In this document: positions 1 to 5,515 of the stretch, piece by piece | Layout of the letters: the number at the start of each line of letters is the position of its first letter | Numbering within the stretch: position 1 is the stretch's first letter | Origin: an uncultured Eubacteriales bacterium | Lineage (GTDB): Bacteria; Bacillota; Clostridia; Peptostreptococcales; Anaerovoracaceae | Direction: 5' to 3' | Length of the DNA stretch: 6,278 nt | Assembly (NCBI GenBank): GCA_959021945.1 | Contig: CAUEYG010000105.1 | Coordinates: forward strand, 1 to 6,278 | Program-made: the position numbers and the translations under genes | Notes under the pieces: model-generated | The model's input: the letters and a program-made list of their open reading frames with translations, nothing else | Told to the model about the DNA's origin: nothing | Database searches by the model: none

Positions 1-59
1 TTGCGGCGAGTGCCGGCGCAAACATCACAAGCCAGTTGGATACGCTGTTTGCACTGTAG
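1..59 (+). CDS. C-terminal end of an upstream gene (partial)
   Basis: The reading frame starting at base 3 is open from the window edge and ends at TAG (57-59). It gives the tail AASAGANITSQLDTLFAL. The other two forward frames give less plausible peptides, so this is probably the 3' end of a gene that starts outside the window. The fragment is too short to assign a family. The same frame stays open after the TAG for another 262 codons, through the YodL-domain gene. The amber codon may therefore be the natural stop, or a nonsense mutation within a longer gene. Confidence 0.5.
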   Translation, partial: AASAGANITSQLDTLFAL

Positions 60-272
60 GCACAGAATGTCACTGAGGAGATCATTGAGGCTCATGATAT
101 GGATAAGTACAGTAACCAAATGACCTCTAATGGGGCATCTAATATCTATCTGATGGCACGAAAAAATGGAATGGCATGTCGTCGGCTGACCAGGAATCCG
201 AATTATAAAGGGTTTGATGATTGGCAGCTTGCCCTTCGGGAGAAAGAACAGAAGGAAAAGGAGGTGCAGAGA
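60..272 (+). other. Open in-frame stretch between the amber stop and the YodL gene, possible coding remnant
   Basis: This stretch has no stop in the frame shared with the upstream tail and the downstream YodL-domain gene. Its translation looks protein-like, with a core ending in a lysine/glutamate-rich helix (REKEQKEKEVQR) just before the next start. An ATG at 99 could begin a 249-residue protein running to 848, but it has only a weak GAGG (86-89) nine bases upstream. The ATG at 273 has a far better ribosome site. I read this stretch as the original C-terminal part of the upstream gene, cut off by the TAG at 57-59. A genuine 249-residue gene starting at 99 is the alternative. Confidence 0.35.
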
Positions 273-848
273 ATGAATTTTAAGCAGCAATATCTGTGCG
301 GTAAGTGTGATTTTACCTATATAGATGGCTGCGTCGAGCTTTGGCACACCAGAGCGGAGAAAGATTTGGATCTGACAGAGTATCTGGGGCTGACAAAGGA
401 AGAGTATCAGATATTTCTTGCTCAGGGCAATCGGGCGCTGAAGGATATTCTGGACAGCCAGAGAGTTTTCCGGAGATTTTGCATTTACCAGCTTTGCCTG
501 GGTGAGACACAGACGGTACCTTTCGCGTTCAAGCAACTGGATGCACTGCGTAAAGCTGGATATGAACAGCCGCCTGCCGCCGCCTATCAGACGGTATGGA
601 GCGCAGAGGTCTGTTGCCCAAAGGGGCAGAATGACATGGAAGTGCTGGGGCGCCTGTTCCTGGACTTTAATGAGCATTTGCCGGAAGATTACAGAGGCCG
701 TCCGTTGGCTCCATCTGATGTGGTGGAACTGGACTGCCAAGGCAAACGCACATACTTCTATGTGAATGACTGCCGGGATTTTGCGCCGGTACGCTTCTCC
801 CCATTCTTGTGTAAAAGACTTCCGGAGCCTGCTCAAAAACAGGAATGA
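273..848 (+). CDS. YodL-domain protein of a mobile element (191 aa)
   Basis: The start at ATG 273 is chosen because AAGGAGGTG (258-266) lies eight bases upstream, the best ribosome site in this part of the window. Residues about 20-64 form a short module with tryptophan and EYLGLTKEEYQIFL, of a type often seen at the N-terminus of small proteins on clostridial conjugative elements. Residues about 68-176 resemble the YodL domain: an IYQL strand, then AYQTVWSAEV, a helix, LPEDYRGRPLAPSDVVEL (136-153) and YFYVND. YodL-like domains occur alone or inside large polyvalent proteins of integrative elements, and their biochemical role is unknown. No signal peptide or membrane segment is seen, so the protein is presumably cytosolic. 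It heads a run of element genes, with the next start 15 bases after its stop. The family call is from memory of the motif pattern. Confidence 0.7.
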   Translation: MNFKQQYLCGKCDFTYIDGCVELWHTRAEKDLDLTEYLGLTKEEYQIFLAQGNRALKDILDSQRVFRRFCIYQLCLGETQTVPFAFKQLDALRKAGYEQPPAAAYQTVWSAEVCCPKGQNDMEVLGRLFLDFNEHLPEDYRGRPLAPSDVVELDCQGKRTYFYVNDCRDFAPVRFSPFLCKRLPEPAQKQE

Positions 849-863
849 AGGGATAGGGGTCAG

Positions 864-1112
864 ATGCGTATTGCAGAAAAGAAGAAAAGCCAGATTACAG
901 CACTGTATGAGCAGTGCTCCAATCTTCCGGCAGATGTCAGAAGTTGTCTGGAGAATGGCTACTTTACCGTAACGGTACCTCCACCCTGGAACATGAGCAA
1001 TCAAAAGACTGCGCAGGAGGTGCAGGACAAAATCAAGGAATGGTCAAGGCAGTATACTGGCGTGGTCTGCTACTGTTTTGACAGCTTCAGCACACTTTTA
1101 TATGTGCTGTGA
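864..1112 (+). CDS. Small hypothetical protein (82 aa)
   Basis: A short gene follows the YodL-domain gene after a 15-base gap and has a G-rich ribosome site (AGGGG, 855-859) four bases before ATG 864. The N-terminus is basic (MRIAEKKKSQ) and runs into a predicted helix. A strand with FTVTVPPPW (34-42) follows, then a second charged helix (about 49-63) and a hydrophobic end (GVVCYCFDSFSTLLYVL). I do not recognise a family. The tail is too short and polar to be a confident membrane anchor. Its stop codon lies just after a 7-bp hairpin (1088-1109), and a strong terminator begins ten bases later, so this is the last gene of its transcription unit unless there is readthrough. Confidence 0.6.
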   Translation: MRIAEKKKSQITALYEQCSNLPADVRSCLENGYFTVTVPPPWNMSNQKTAQEVQDKIKEWSRQYTGVVCYCFDSFSTLLYVL

Positions 1113-1121
1113 GCAACACAC

Positions 1122-1166
1122 AATGGCATGGAAAGGGTCATAACGGCCTACTCCATGCCATTTTTT
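1122..1166 (+). terminator. Intrinsic terminator inside the gene cluster
   Basis: A perfect 11-bp stem pairs AATGGCATGGA (1122-1132) with TCCATGCCATT (1152-1162), and the transcript continues into a run of six T (1161-1166). The loop is 19 bases. This is a textbook rho-independent terminator. It separates the 82-residue gene from the 788-residue gene, yet I see no convincing promoter between the hairpin and the next start. It probably gives partial termination, setting the ratio of upstream to downstream expression. Confidence 0.8.
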
Positions 1167-1184
1167 GCGAAAGGAGATTTTACA

Positions 1185-3551
1185 ATGGGTGTTTTTTCAG
1201 AAATAGCAATGGAGCAGCAAAACAGTATGTTCGATTCGTCTGCAGCCTTTGAGGATGATGAAGCCTTTGAGCTGGAGGAGATGGAATCTTTGCCTGTGCC
1301 GCCTGTAGGTACAGACACTGTCCCAGTATCGGCGGCTTCGGTTTCTGCCGGTGAGACTGCTTTGGCTGATGCAGAGGAGGAACCTGCGGATGAAGTAGCG
1401 CCTGCTGGGGAAGAGATGCCTTCCCTGCGGTTTGAATACCTGAAATACTATTTTCCCTTTGTGATGTATGAAGAAGAGGAGCAGGTCATATTGGATAACC
1501 TGCAGACTTTTCCCATTGCGGAGTGGAAGGGACTTTCCATGCTGACGGAGCACCAGCGGGATATGATGCGGCAGTCGTTTCTTGGTTCGTATCTGTTTTG
1601 CTGGCATCAAAATGAACGGAAAGCTCTGGAACTGTTGGAACAGAATCGTCCGCTCCAGAGAGTCTGCATCTTGCTTTATCGGTATGGTGTGCGGCTGTTT
1701 CTGTCAGTAGAGCGCCTGAAAGATCTCCGGTGGATGAAAATGACCGATGTGGGAAAATTCCGCCGGCTGTTGGCTGTATTTGAATATGACGCAGAGGATT
1801 TGTCTGCTTTTTTTGACCTCTGGCTGGACAACCATGCCGGACAATATGACCTCAACTGGTTTATCTCCCAGCCACATCCTTTGAGCAAGGAACGGAGGGA
1901 AGAAATTTTATGCAACCAACTGAGTTATCTGAATGCTCTGTATGCCGGCCGGCTCCATCTGGATTTTAATGCTGTCCGGCAATTCCAGTTTTCAATTCTC
2001 ATTTATGCGGTGGAACATAGAAAAAAGCATTTTTTGGAATTGGTGGATCAGAACAGTGAAGTGTTCCTGTCCTTGGGGCGATATTCTCTATTGTTTGAGC
2101 CGGGCTTTTGTGAGCACTGTAACATCAATTCCCTGACGCTGAAGAATTTGAAAGCCAGCGATTCTGTGAACCGCAGCGACAGCTTTTTTACGCTTCTGGA
2201 AGAAGGGCAGCAGTACACCTTTGAGGAAATGTATCAGCTTTGGCATCAGAAAGAGGTTTATGTCCGGTTATACACTATGCTGACACCTCTTTCCATAGAT
2301 CAGCGTTTGCTGACACTGCGGCAGCTGATAAAACGGGATCTGGTCAGCCAGTATACAGGAGATGCAGAGTTGGAGCAGCTTGGAAAATGTCTGTTGGAAA
2401 GGCCGTTTAGCGAATGGTATCGGGGTTCATTTGGGCATATCTGTGGGCTGACCCGGAGTACTGCCATGAGACTGCTGCAGCACTACGAGCGGCTACAGGC
2501 ATATATACCAGATTTCACAGCGGAGTCGGACGCAGTATTTGCCCTCAATAATATGATGGCTCTTTTGGAAAGGACGGATTGGAAACAGGTGCGGAAAGAT
2601 ATTCTGACAACAGATGCAGACTGGCTGGATATAAAAGAAAAACTGGCATTTTCGGATGATTTTGTGGAGCAGAACCGGGAGACTGTCACGGAATTTTTAC
2701 TGCAGGGCGGCGCGGCTATGGTATGCGCTCTCTATGGGGAACTGGACGGGCAGGAGCTGGCTGTTGAAGCGCTGCGACGGATCGTACAGGCTGAATTGAT
2801 GGGCCAGTTCTATAAACTCAAATATTTTGCCGGTGACCTGCAGCGTGAGATTCGCTACCCTGTCAGCGAGATGCAGGAGAGCCTCTGGAAGAAAAATCTT
2901 TCGTTGGCGCGAGGTGCATTTTTGGCAGGGGAGGAGGATGATTTTTACCACACGCTGCAGCTTGGCGAACTTCCTCATAGTACCTGTCTGTCTTACCGTA
3001 CTGGAAGCCAGAGGGAGTGCCTGTTAGCTGCCTTCGACTCTAATAAGAAGATTGTCCTTGTGAAAAAGGATGAAGCGGTGGTGGCTCGTGCCTGTCTCCG
3101 CTTGACAAAGGGTGCATTTCAAAAACCGTCTGCCGTCGATTTTTCTTTTGCTGATCTGTCGCAGGAGAATACGGAGGCCGGAAAATCTGCCGCCGATGAG
3201 AAGGCTGTGCTGTTTCTGGAGAGCATCTATACTTTCGGACTCAATGATATTGAAAAAGAGGAAGTAATGAAACTGGCAGTTTCCCTGACAACACAGAAAG
3301 CGGCAGAGCTGGGCGTTGTGGCTGTACTTGCAAGACGGTATCTGGGCTGCTATGAACGGGATGAGTATGTGCTTGCACCGTTCTATGTGTATATCTCAAA
3401 ATCCAAAAACGGATGGCAGTATCTGGACTCTTTAGGCGGAGCGGCATATACCTCAGCAAAAGAGGAGTATGTAGAGCACCCCTTCCTGGTCATGCAGACT
3501 GCCATGCATCATGCAGAGGCAAATAGCAGAAATGAGGTGTATTATGAATAA
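1185..3551 (+). CDS. Large hypothetical protein of a mobile element (788 aa)
   Basis: The frame is open from an ATG at 1128, but that codon lies in the 5' arm of the terminator. The ATG at 1185 has AAAGGAG (1170-1176) eight bases upstream and is the real start. Residues 1-80 are acidic and rich in Ala, Val, Pro and Glu, like a disordered N-terminal tail. From about residue 81 the protein is globular, mostly helical, and rich in Trp, Tyr and Leu. A pair of cysteines occurs in FCEHC. Residues about 593-760 look different: a strand-rich segment (KKIVLVKKDEAVVARACLRL), then VLFLESIYTF, then a long helix ending in a strand (EVMKLAVSLTTQKAAELGVV), which loosely recalls a GNAT-like order of elements. 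No clear R/Q-x-x-G-x-G/A acetyl-CoA loop is visible, so this is only a suggestion. There are no membrane segments. I do not recognise the family. The stop overlaps the next gene's start. Confidence 0.85.
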   Translation: MGVFSEIAMEQQNSMFDSSAAFEDDEAFELEEMESLPVPPVGTDTVPVSAASVSAGETALADAEEEPADEVAPAGEEMPSLRFEYLKYYFPFVMYEEEEQVILDNLQTFPIAEWKGLSMLTEHQRDMMRQSFLGSYLFCWHQNERKALELLEQNRPLQRVCILLYRYGVRLFLSVERLKDLRWMKMTDVGKFRRLLAVFEYDAEDLSAFFDLWLDNHAGQYDLNWFISQPHPLSKERREEILCNQLSYLNALYAGRLHLDFNAVRQFQFSILIYAVEHRKKHFLELVDQNSEVFLSLGRYSLLFEPGFCEHCNINSLTLKNLKASDSVNRSDSFFTLLEEGQQYTFEEMYQLWHQKEVYVRLYTMLTPLSIDQRLLTLRQLIKRDLVSQYTGDAELEQLGKCLLERPFSEWYRGSFGHICGLTRSTAMRLLQHYERLQAYIPDFTAESDAVFALNNMMALLERTDWKQVRKDILTTDADWLDIKEKLAFSDDFVEQNRETVTEFLLQGGAAMVCALYGELDGQELAVEALRRIVQAELMGQFYKLKYFAGDLQREIRYPVSEMQESLWKKNLSLARGAFLAGEEDDFYHTLQLGELPHSTCLSYRTGSQRECLLAAFDSNKKIVLVKKDEAVVARACLRLTKGAFQKPSAVDFSFADLSQENTEAGKSAADEKAVLFLESIYTFGLNDIEKEEVMKLAVSLTTQKAAELGVVAVLARRYLGCYERDEYVLAPFYVYISKSKNGWQYLDSLGGAAYTSAKEEYVEHPFLVMQTAMHHAEANSRNEVYYE

Positions 3552-4173
3552 TAGGACAATGGCAACAGTTTATGTGAATCAAGATAGCATTTCCGTCAAG
3601 ACCTGTTCCAGAAAAGGTTGCTCACCGCAGCGCTTTATTATTTTGAAAAAGGAATTGCAGCGGTTGGAGGAGAAAAAGTATTTGATCACCAAAGATATCC
3701 ATTCCTATGCAGAACTGCGGCTGTGTGATGCAGTAGGCGGTGCCAAAGTGCTGGAGCTTTCCTTCACATGGCTGAAGGATGCTGGCAGAGACAATGTTTC
3801 CGGTTATACCGAGCGAGTCAGGCTGCCATATGAGCCGTTTCGCTCATATGCGGCAGGTGAGGAAGAAGTCGCCGATGGAACACGGTGGCGGCTGCTGTCC
3901 ATTCCGGAACAGAACAGGCCAAAGCTGGAGTTTCACAGCAGGAAGAATCTCAAGGCCGTAGTGGGGAATCCTATCTTGCGGCACAAGCTGGGAAAGTTTC
4001 TGGATCAGCATTTTAATTGGTACAACTACGAACGCATCGTCCTGACGGATGATTACCTGCCTTACAGCTTCTTTTTTGAGGGCTACATGGTACAGGGCGC
4101 AAAGACTTGCGGCGGAGTAATCCTGCATGGCGAAGAGAACATCCAAACAGCGAAATACGGAATACATACTTAA
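3544..4173 (+). CDS. Hypothetical protein overlapping the large orphan gene (209 aa)
   Basis: ATG 3544 is chosen because GAGG (3534-3537) lies six bases upstream. It overlaps the last eight bases of the 788-residue gene, which implies translational coupling. An earlier in-frame ATG at 3511 lies deeper inside that gene with no ribosome site. The N-terminal half is basic and helical (FIILKKELQRLEEKKYLITK, 31-50). The middle has strands and a proline-rich turn. The C-terminal part (about 154-209) contains the aromatic cluster HFNWYNYERIVLTDDYLPYS and a glycine-rich CGGVILHG near the end. No signal peptide, transmembrane segment or known catalytic motif is seen. I do not recognise the family, though the overlap suggests that it acts with the 788-residue protein. 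It is the last gene before a terminator hairpin. Confidence 0.8.
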   Translation: MNNRTMATVYVNQDSISVKTCSRKGCSPQRFIILKKELQRLEEKKYLITKDIHSYAELRLCDAVGGAKVLELSFTWLKDAGRDNVSGYTERVRLPYEPFRSYAAGEEEVADGTRWRLLSIPEQNRPKLEFHSRKNLKAVVGNPILRHKLGKFLDQHFNWYNYERIVLTDDYLPYSFFFEGYMVQGAKTCGGVILHGEENIQTAKYGIHT

Positions 4174-4187
4174 CAGGTTAATAGGCG

Positions 4188-4230
4188 AACAGAGCCGCAG
4201 GTCAGAGATGATCTGCGGCTCTGTTATAAT
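4188..4230 (+). terminator. Terminator hairpin closing the first gene block
   Basis: A perfect 13-bp stem pairs AACAGAGCCGCAG (4188-4200) with CTGCGGCTCTGTT (4213-4225) across a 12-base loop. The bases after it (TATAATT) are only moderately U-rich, so termination may be incomplete. It starts 15 bases after the stop of the 209-residue gene and marks the end of region 1. Confidence 0.75.
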
Positions 4231-4298
4231 TCACATTTTGGGTATGGATGATATTAAAATTAGGATCAAGATTTTGTGAAAATCATTTTTTACACTAC

Positions 4299-4327
4299 TT
4301 GACAACACTTTATATAAAGAATATACT
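4299..4327 (+). promoter_or_regulatory. Strong SigA-type promoter of the resistance cassette
   Basis: A perfect -35 (TTGACA, 4299-4304) is separated by 17 bases from TATACT (4322-4327), which matches five of six consensus -10 positions. Transcription should begin near 4334. It is the only clear housekeeping promoter in the window. It points into the leader peptide, the hairpin series, the KTR remnant and the acetyltransferase. Confidence 0.88.
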
Positions 4328-4361
4328 TAAGAAAATATAAGTAGGAAAAGAGGTGAGCACG

Positions 4362-4454
4362 ATGTTATTCGTAAAACGATGCGGTGGCTTTGGCTCCACA
4401 CAATATTATATTACGAAACATTGTGCGGAGCCTTTTCGGAAAGACAAACTGTAA
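4362..4454 (+). CDS. Leader peptide, 30 aa, probable attenuator sensor
   Basis: A short gene with a good ribosome site (GAGGTG 4350-4355, six bases before ATG 4362) starts about 28 bases after the predicted transcription start. It ends at TAA 4452-4454. The peptide begins MLFVKRCGGFGSTQYYITKH and ends in a basic tail (FRKDKL). Hairpin 1 lies wholly inside this reading frame, and hairpin 2 begins about eight bases past its stop, so a ribosome moving or stalling on the leader would directly decide which structures form. This matches established attenuators of inducible resistance genes such as tet(M) of Tn916 and erm genes, where slowed translation of a leader lets RNA polymerase continue. The peptide is more likely regulatory than functional in itself. 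Whether it responds to a drug is inference. Confidence 0.72.
   Translation: MLFVKRCGGFGSTQYYITKHCAEPFRKDKL
4392..4436 (+). terminator. Attenuator hairpin 1, inside the leader peptide gene
   Basis: GGCTCCACACAAT (4392-4404) pairs with ATTGTGCGGAGCC (4420-4432). Twelve of 13 positions pair, with one A/C mismatch, across a 15-base loop, followed by TTTT (4433-4436). It resembles a weak intrinsic terminator. Because it overlaps leader codons 11-24, translation of the leader should keep it open. Confidence 0.65.
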
Positions 4455-4461
4455 ATCTAGG

Positions 4462-4495
4462 AAGCTAAGGTAGAAAGTCATACCTTTAGTTTTTT
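4462..4495 (+). terminator. Attenuator hairpin 2, just after the leader stop
   Basis: CTAAGGTA (4465-4472) pairs with TACCTTTAG (4481-4489) with one bulged T, and the flanks add two A-T pairs and a G-T wobble. Six T follow (4490-4495). Its 5' arm begins 8-10 bases past the leader stop, within the footprint of a ribosome paused at the end of the leader. Confidence 0.7.
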
Positions 4496-4534
4496 GTACC
4501 ATTTTTACAGATTGCTTTCCGACAATAAACTATT

Positions 4535-4571
4535 GAGGTCACAGACAATGTTTTGTTTGTGACCTTTTGTT
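4535..4571 (+). terminator. Attenuator hairpin 3
   Basis: GGTCACAGACAA (4537-4548) pairs with TTGTTTGTGACC (4553-4564) through 12 pairs, one of them a G-T wobble, around a tight 4-base loop. TTTTGTT follows. This is a compact and stable terminator-like structure. It lies too far from the leader gene to be masked by ribosomes translating it. Confidence 0.72.
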
Positions 4572-4592
4572 ATGCTGAAATTTAGTTGAGCG

Positions 4593-4630
4593 AACAAGGG
4601 CGCACATATTTGTGTTGCCCTTTGTTTTTT
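4593..4630 (+). terminator. Attenuator hairpin 4, directly before the KTR remnant
   Basis: AAGGGC (4596-4601) pairs with GCCCTT (4617-4622). CAC (4603-4605) pairs with GTG (4612-4614) across a small internal loop, and AAC below the stem pairs past one bulged T. A run of six T (4625-4630) follows. This is the last barrier before the ribosome site of the KTR remnant (AAGGAAG, 4633-4639). Confidence 0.72.
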
Positions 4631-4644
4631 GAAAGGAAGAAAAA

Positions 4645-4842
4645 ATGTTAAACATAACACAGAGTGAAACCATAATGTGTGATACCGTATGGCTTTTATG
4701 TCCTATATGTGGGAATAAGACTCGGTGAAAGGTACGAAGAGATACAGAACTTATCAATTTTTCGCTTTACTGCCCAAAGTGTAGACAGGAATCATTGGTA
4801 AATGTAAAACAAACTATTCTATCCGTTGTTAGGACAGAATAG
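4645..4842 (+). pseudogene. Cysteine-rich KTR zinc-ribbon gene broken by an in-frame TGA
   Basis: The frame from ATG 4645 encodes the hallmarks of the cysteine-rich KTR family: WLLCPICGNKTR (residues 16-27), then FSLYCPKCRQE (39-49) in the same frame. The two CPxC pairs (C19/C22 and C43/C46) would form a zinc ribbon. Between them, right after KTR, is a TGA (4726-4728) where relatives, as I recall them, have a sense codon, often leucine. A TTA-to-TGA change would explain it. The frame otherwise stays open to TAG 4840-4842, 65 codons in all and close to the usual family length. A ribosome site (AAGGAAG) precedes it. Small KTR genes lie beside tet genes in Tn916-type elements, and their function is unknown. 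Translation here would give a 27-residue fragment with one half of the ribbon. Confidence 0.78.
4814..4842 (+). promoter_or_regulatory. Hairpin just upstream of the acetyltransferase ribosome site
   Basis: CTATTCTATCC (4814-4824) pairs with GGACAGAATAG (4832-4842) across a 7-base loop, with ten of 11 positions paired and one A/C mismatch. No T-run follows, so it is not a terminator. It ends eight bases before AAAGGAG (4851-4857) of the acetyltransferase. It could influence ribosome access or mRNA stability, or isolate the gene from structure upstream. Confidence 0.5.
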
Positions 4843-4868
4843 CGCACTTCAAAGGAGAATAAAAAATT

Positions 4869-5501
4869 ATGATGAACAAGAAAAAGATATATCCACGCAC
4901 AGGGGATCATGAAACGATTTATTTGAAAAATGTTATTACTAACCCTAACATCATTGTAGGGGATTACACTATGTATAATGACTTTGTCACTGATCCTACT
5001 TTATTTGAAAAAAATAATGTTCTCTATCATTATCCCATTAACCACGATAAATTGTATATTGGAAAATTTTGTTCTATTGCCTGCGGAGCTCGCTTCCTCT
5101 TTAATAGTGCAAACCACAGCATGACTTCTCTTTCCACATACCCATTTCCTATCTTTTTTGAGGAATGGGGATTGAATATCAGAGATGTTGCAAAGGCTTG
5201 GGACAATAAAGGGGACATTGTCATTGGAAATGATGTTTGGATAGGGTATGAGGCAGTTATTATGGCCGGAGTAACGATTGGAGATGGAGCGATCATTGGT
5301 ACCCGCGCTGTTGTAACAAAAGATGTTGCTCCATATACCGTTGTGGGCGGTATTCCTGCAAAACCAATTCGAAAACGCTTCTCTGAAGATATTATTTCTG
5401 CCTTAATTAAAGAACAATGGTGGAACTGGCCAGAAGAAGTGATTGCTAAAAACTTAGAGGCAATACAAGCAGGTCGTATTGACCAATTAAATATCAATTA
5501 A
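4869..5501 (+). CDS. Vat/CatB-family xenobiotic O-acetyltransferase (210 aa)
   Basis: This enzyme family moves the acetyl group of acetyl-CoA onto a hydroxyl of an antibiotic: streptogramin A for Vat enzymes, chloramphenicol for type B CATs. The protein has the full family length (about 205-220). Landmarks are VLYHYPINHDKLYIGKFCSI (51-70), the catalytic loop NSANHSM with His83, and STYPF. A left-handed beta-helix follows, made of hexapeptide turns (IVIGNDVWIGYEAVIMAGVT, 117-136, then IGDGAIIGTRAVVTKDV), and then VVGGIPAKPIRKRF and the WWNWP helix. Such proteins work as cytosolic trimers with active sites between subunits. AAAGGAG lies 11 bases before the first of two tandem ATG codons (4869, 4872). 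No promoter sits directly upstream, so expression should depend on the promoter at 4299 and the attenuators. The gene is visibly more A+T-rich than region 1. The YHYP and NH motifs recall Vat, while the AWDNKGD and WIGYEAV stretch is closer to CatB-like proteins, so the drug is uncertain. Confidence 0.9.
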   Translation: MMNKKKIYPRTGDHETIYLKNVITNPNIIVGDYTMYNDFVTDPTLFEKNNVLYHYPINHDKLYIGKFCSIACGARFLFNSANHSMTSLSTYPFPIFFEEWGLNIRDVAKAWDNKGDIVIGNDVWIGYEAVIMAGVTIGDGAIIGTRAVVTKDVAPYTVVGGIPAKPIRKRFSEDIISALIKEQWWNWPEEVIAKNLEAIQAGRIDQLNIN

Positions 5502-5515
5502 AGGAGCCAGACGCA

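Noticed and set aside
502..765. 87-codon + strand frame within the YodL gene
   Set aside because: It is a shadow frame of the YodL-domain gene, with no ribosome site and a Trp/Met/Arg-rich translation typical of out-of-frame reading.
1128..1184. Earlier ATG giving a 19-residue extension of the 788-residue protein
   Set aside because: The codon is inside the 5' arm of the terminator, has no ribosome site, and the extension would be encoded by the hairpin and T-run. ATG 1185 has AAAGGAG at proper spacing.
4270..4284. GATTTT-GTG-AAAATC inverted repeat followed by T-run
   Set aside because: Only six pairs, nearly all A-T, and a 3-base loop. It is too weak for a terminator and probably reflects the A+T-rich sequence upstream of the promoter.
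4539..4757. 72-codon open frame on the minus strand
   Set aside because: It runs antisense across hairpins 3 and 4 and the KTR remnant, has no ribosome site, and its translation resembles no protein. The KTR cysteine motifs on the + strand explain the region better.
5030..5497. 155-codon open frame opposite the acetyltransferase
   Set aside because: It is a mirror frame of a well-supported gene and shows no ribosome site or family motif.
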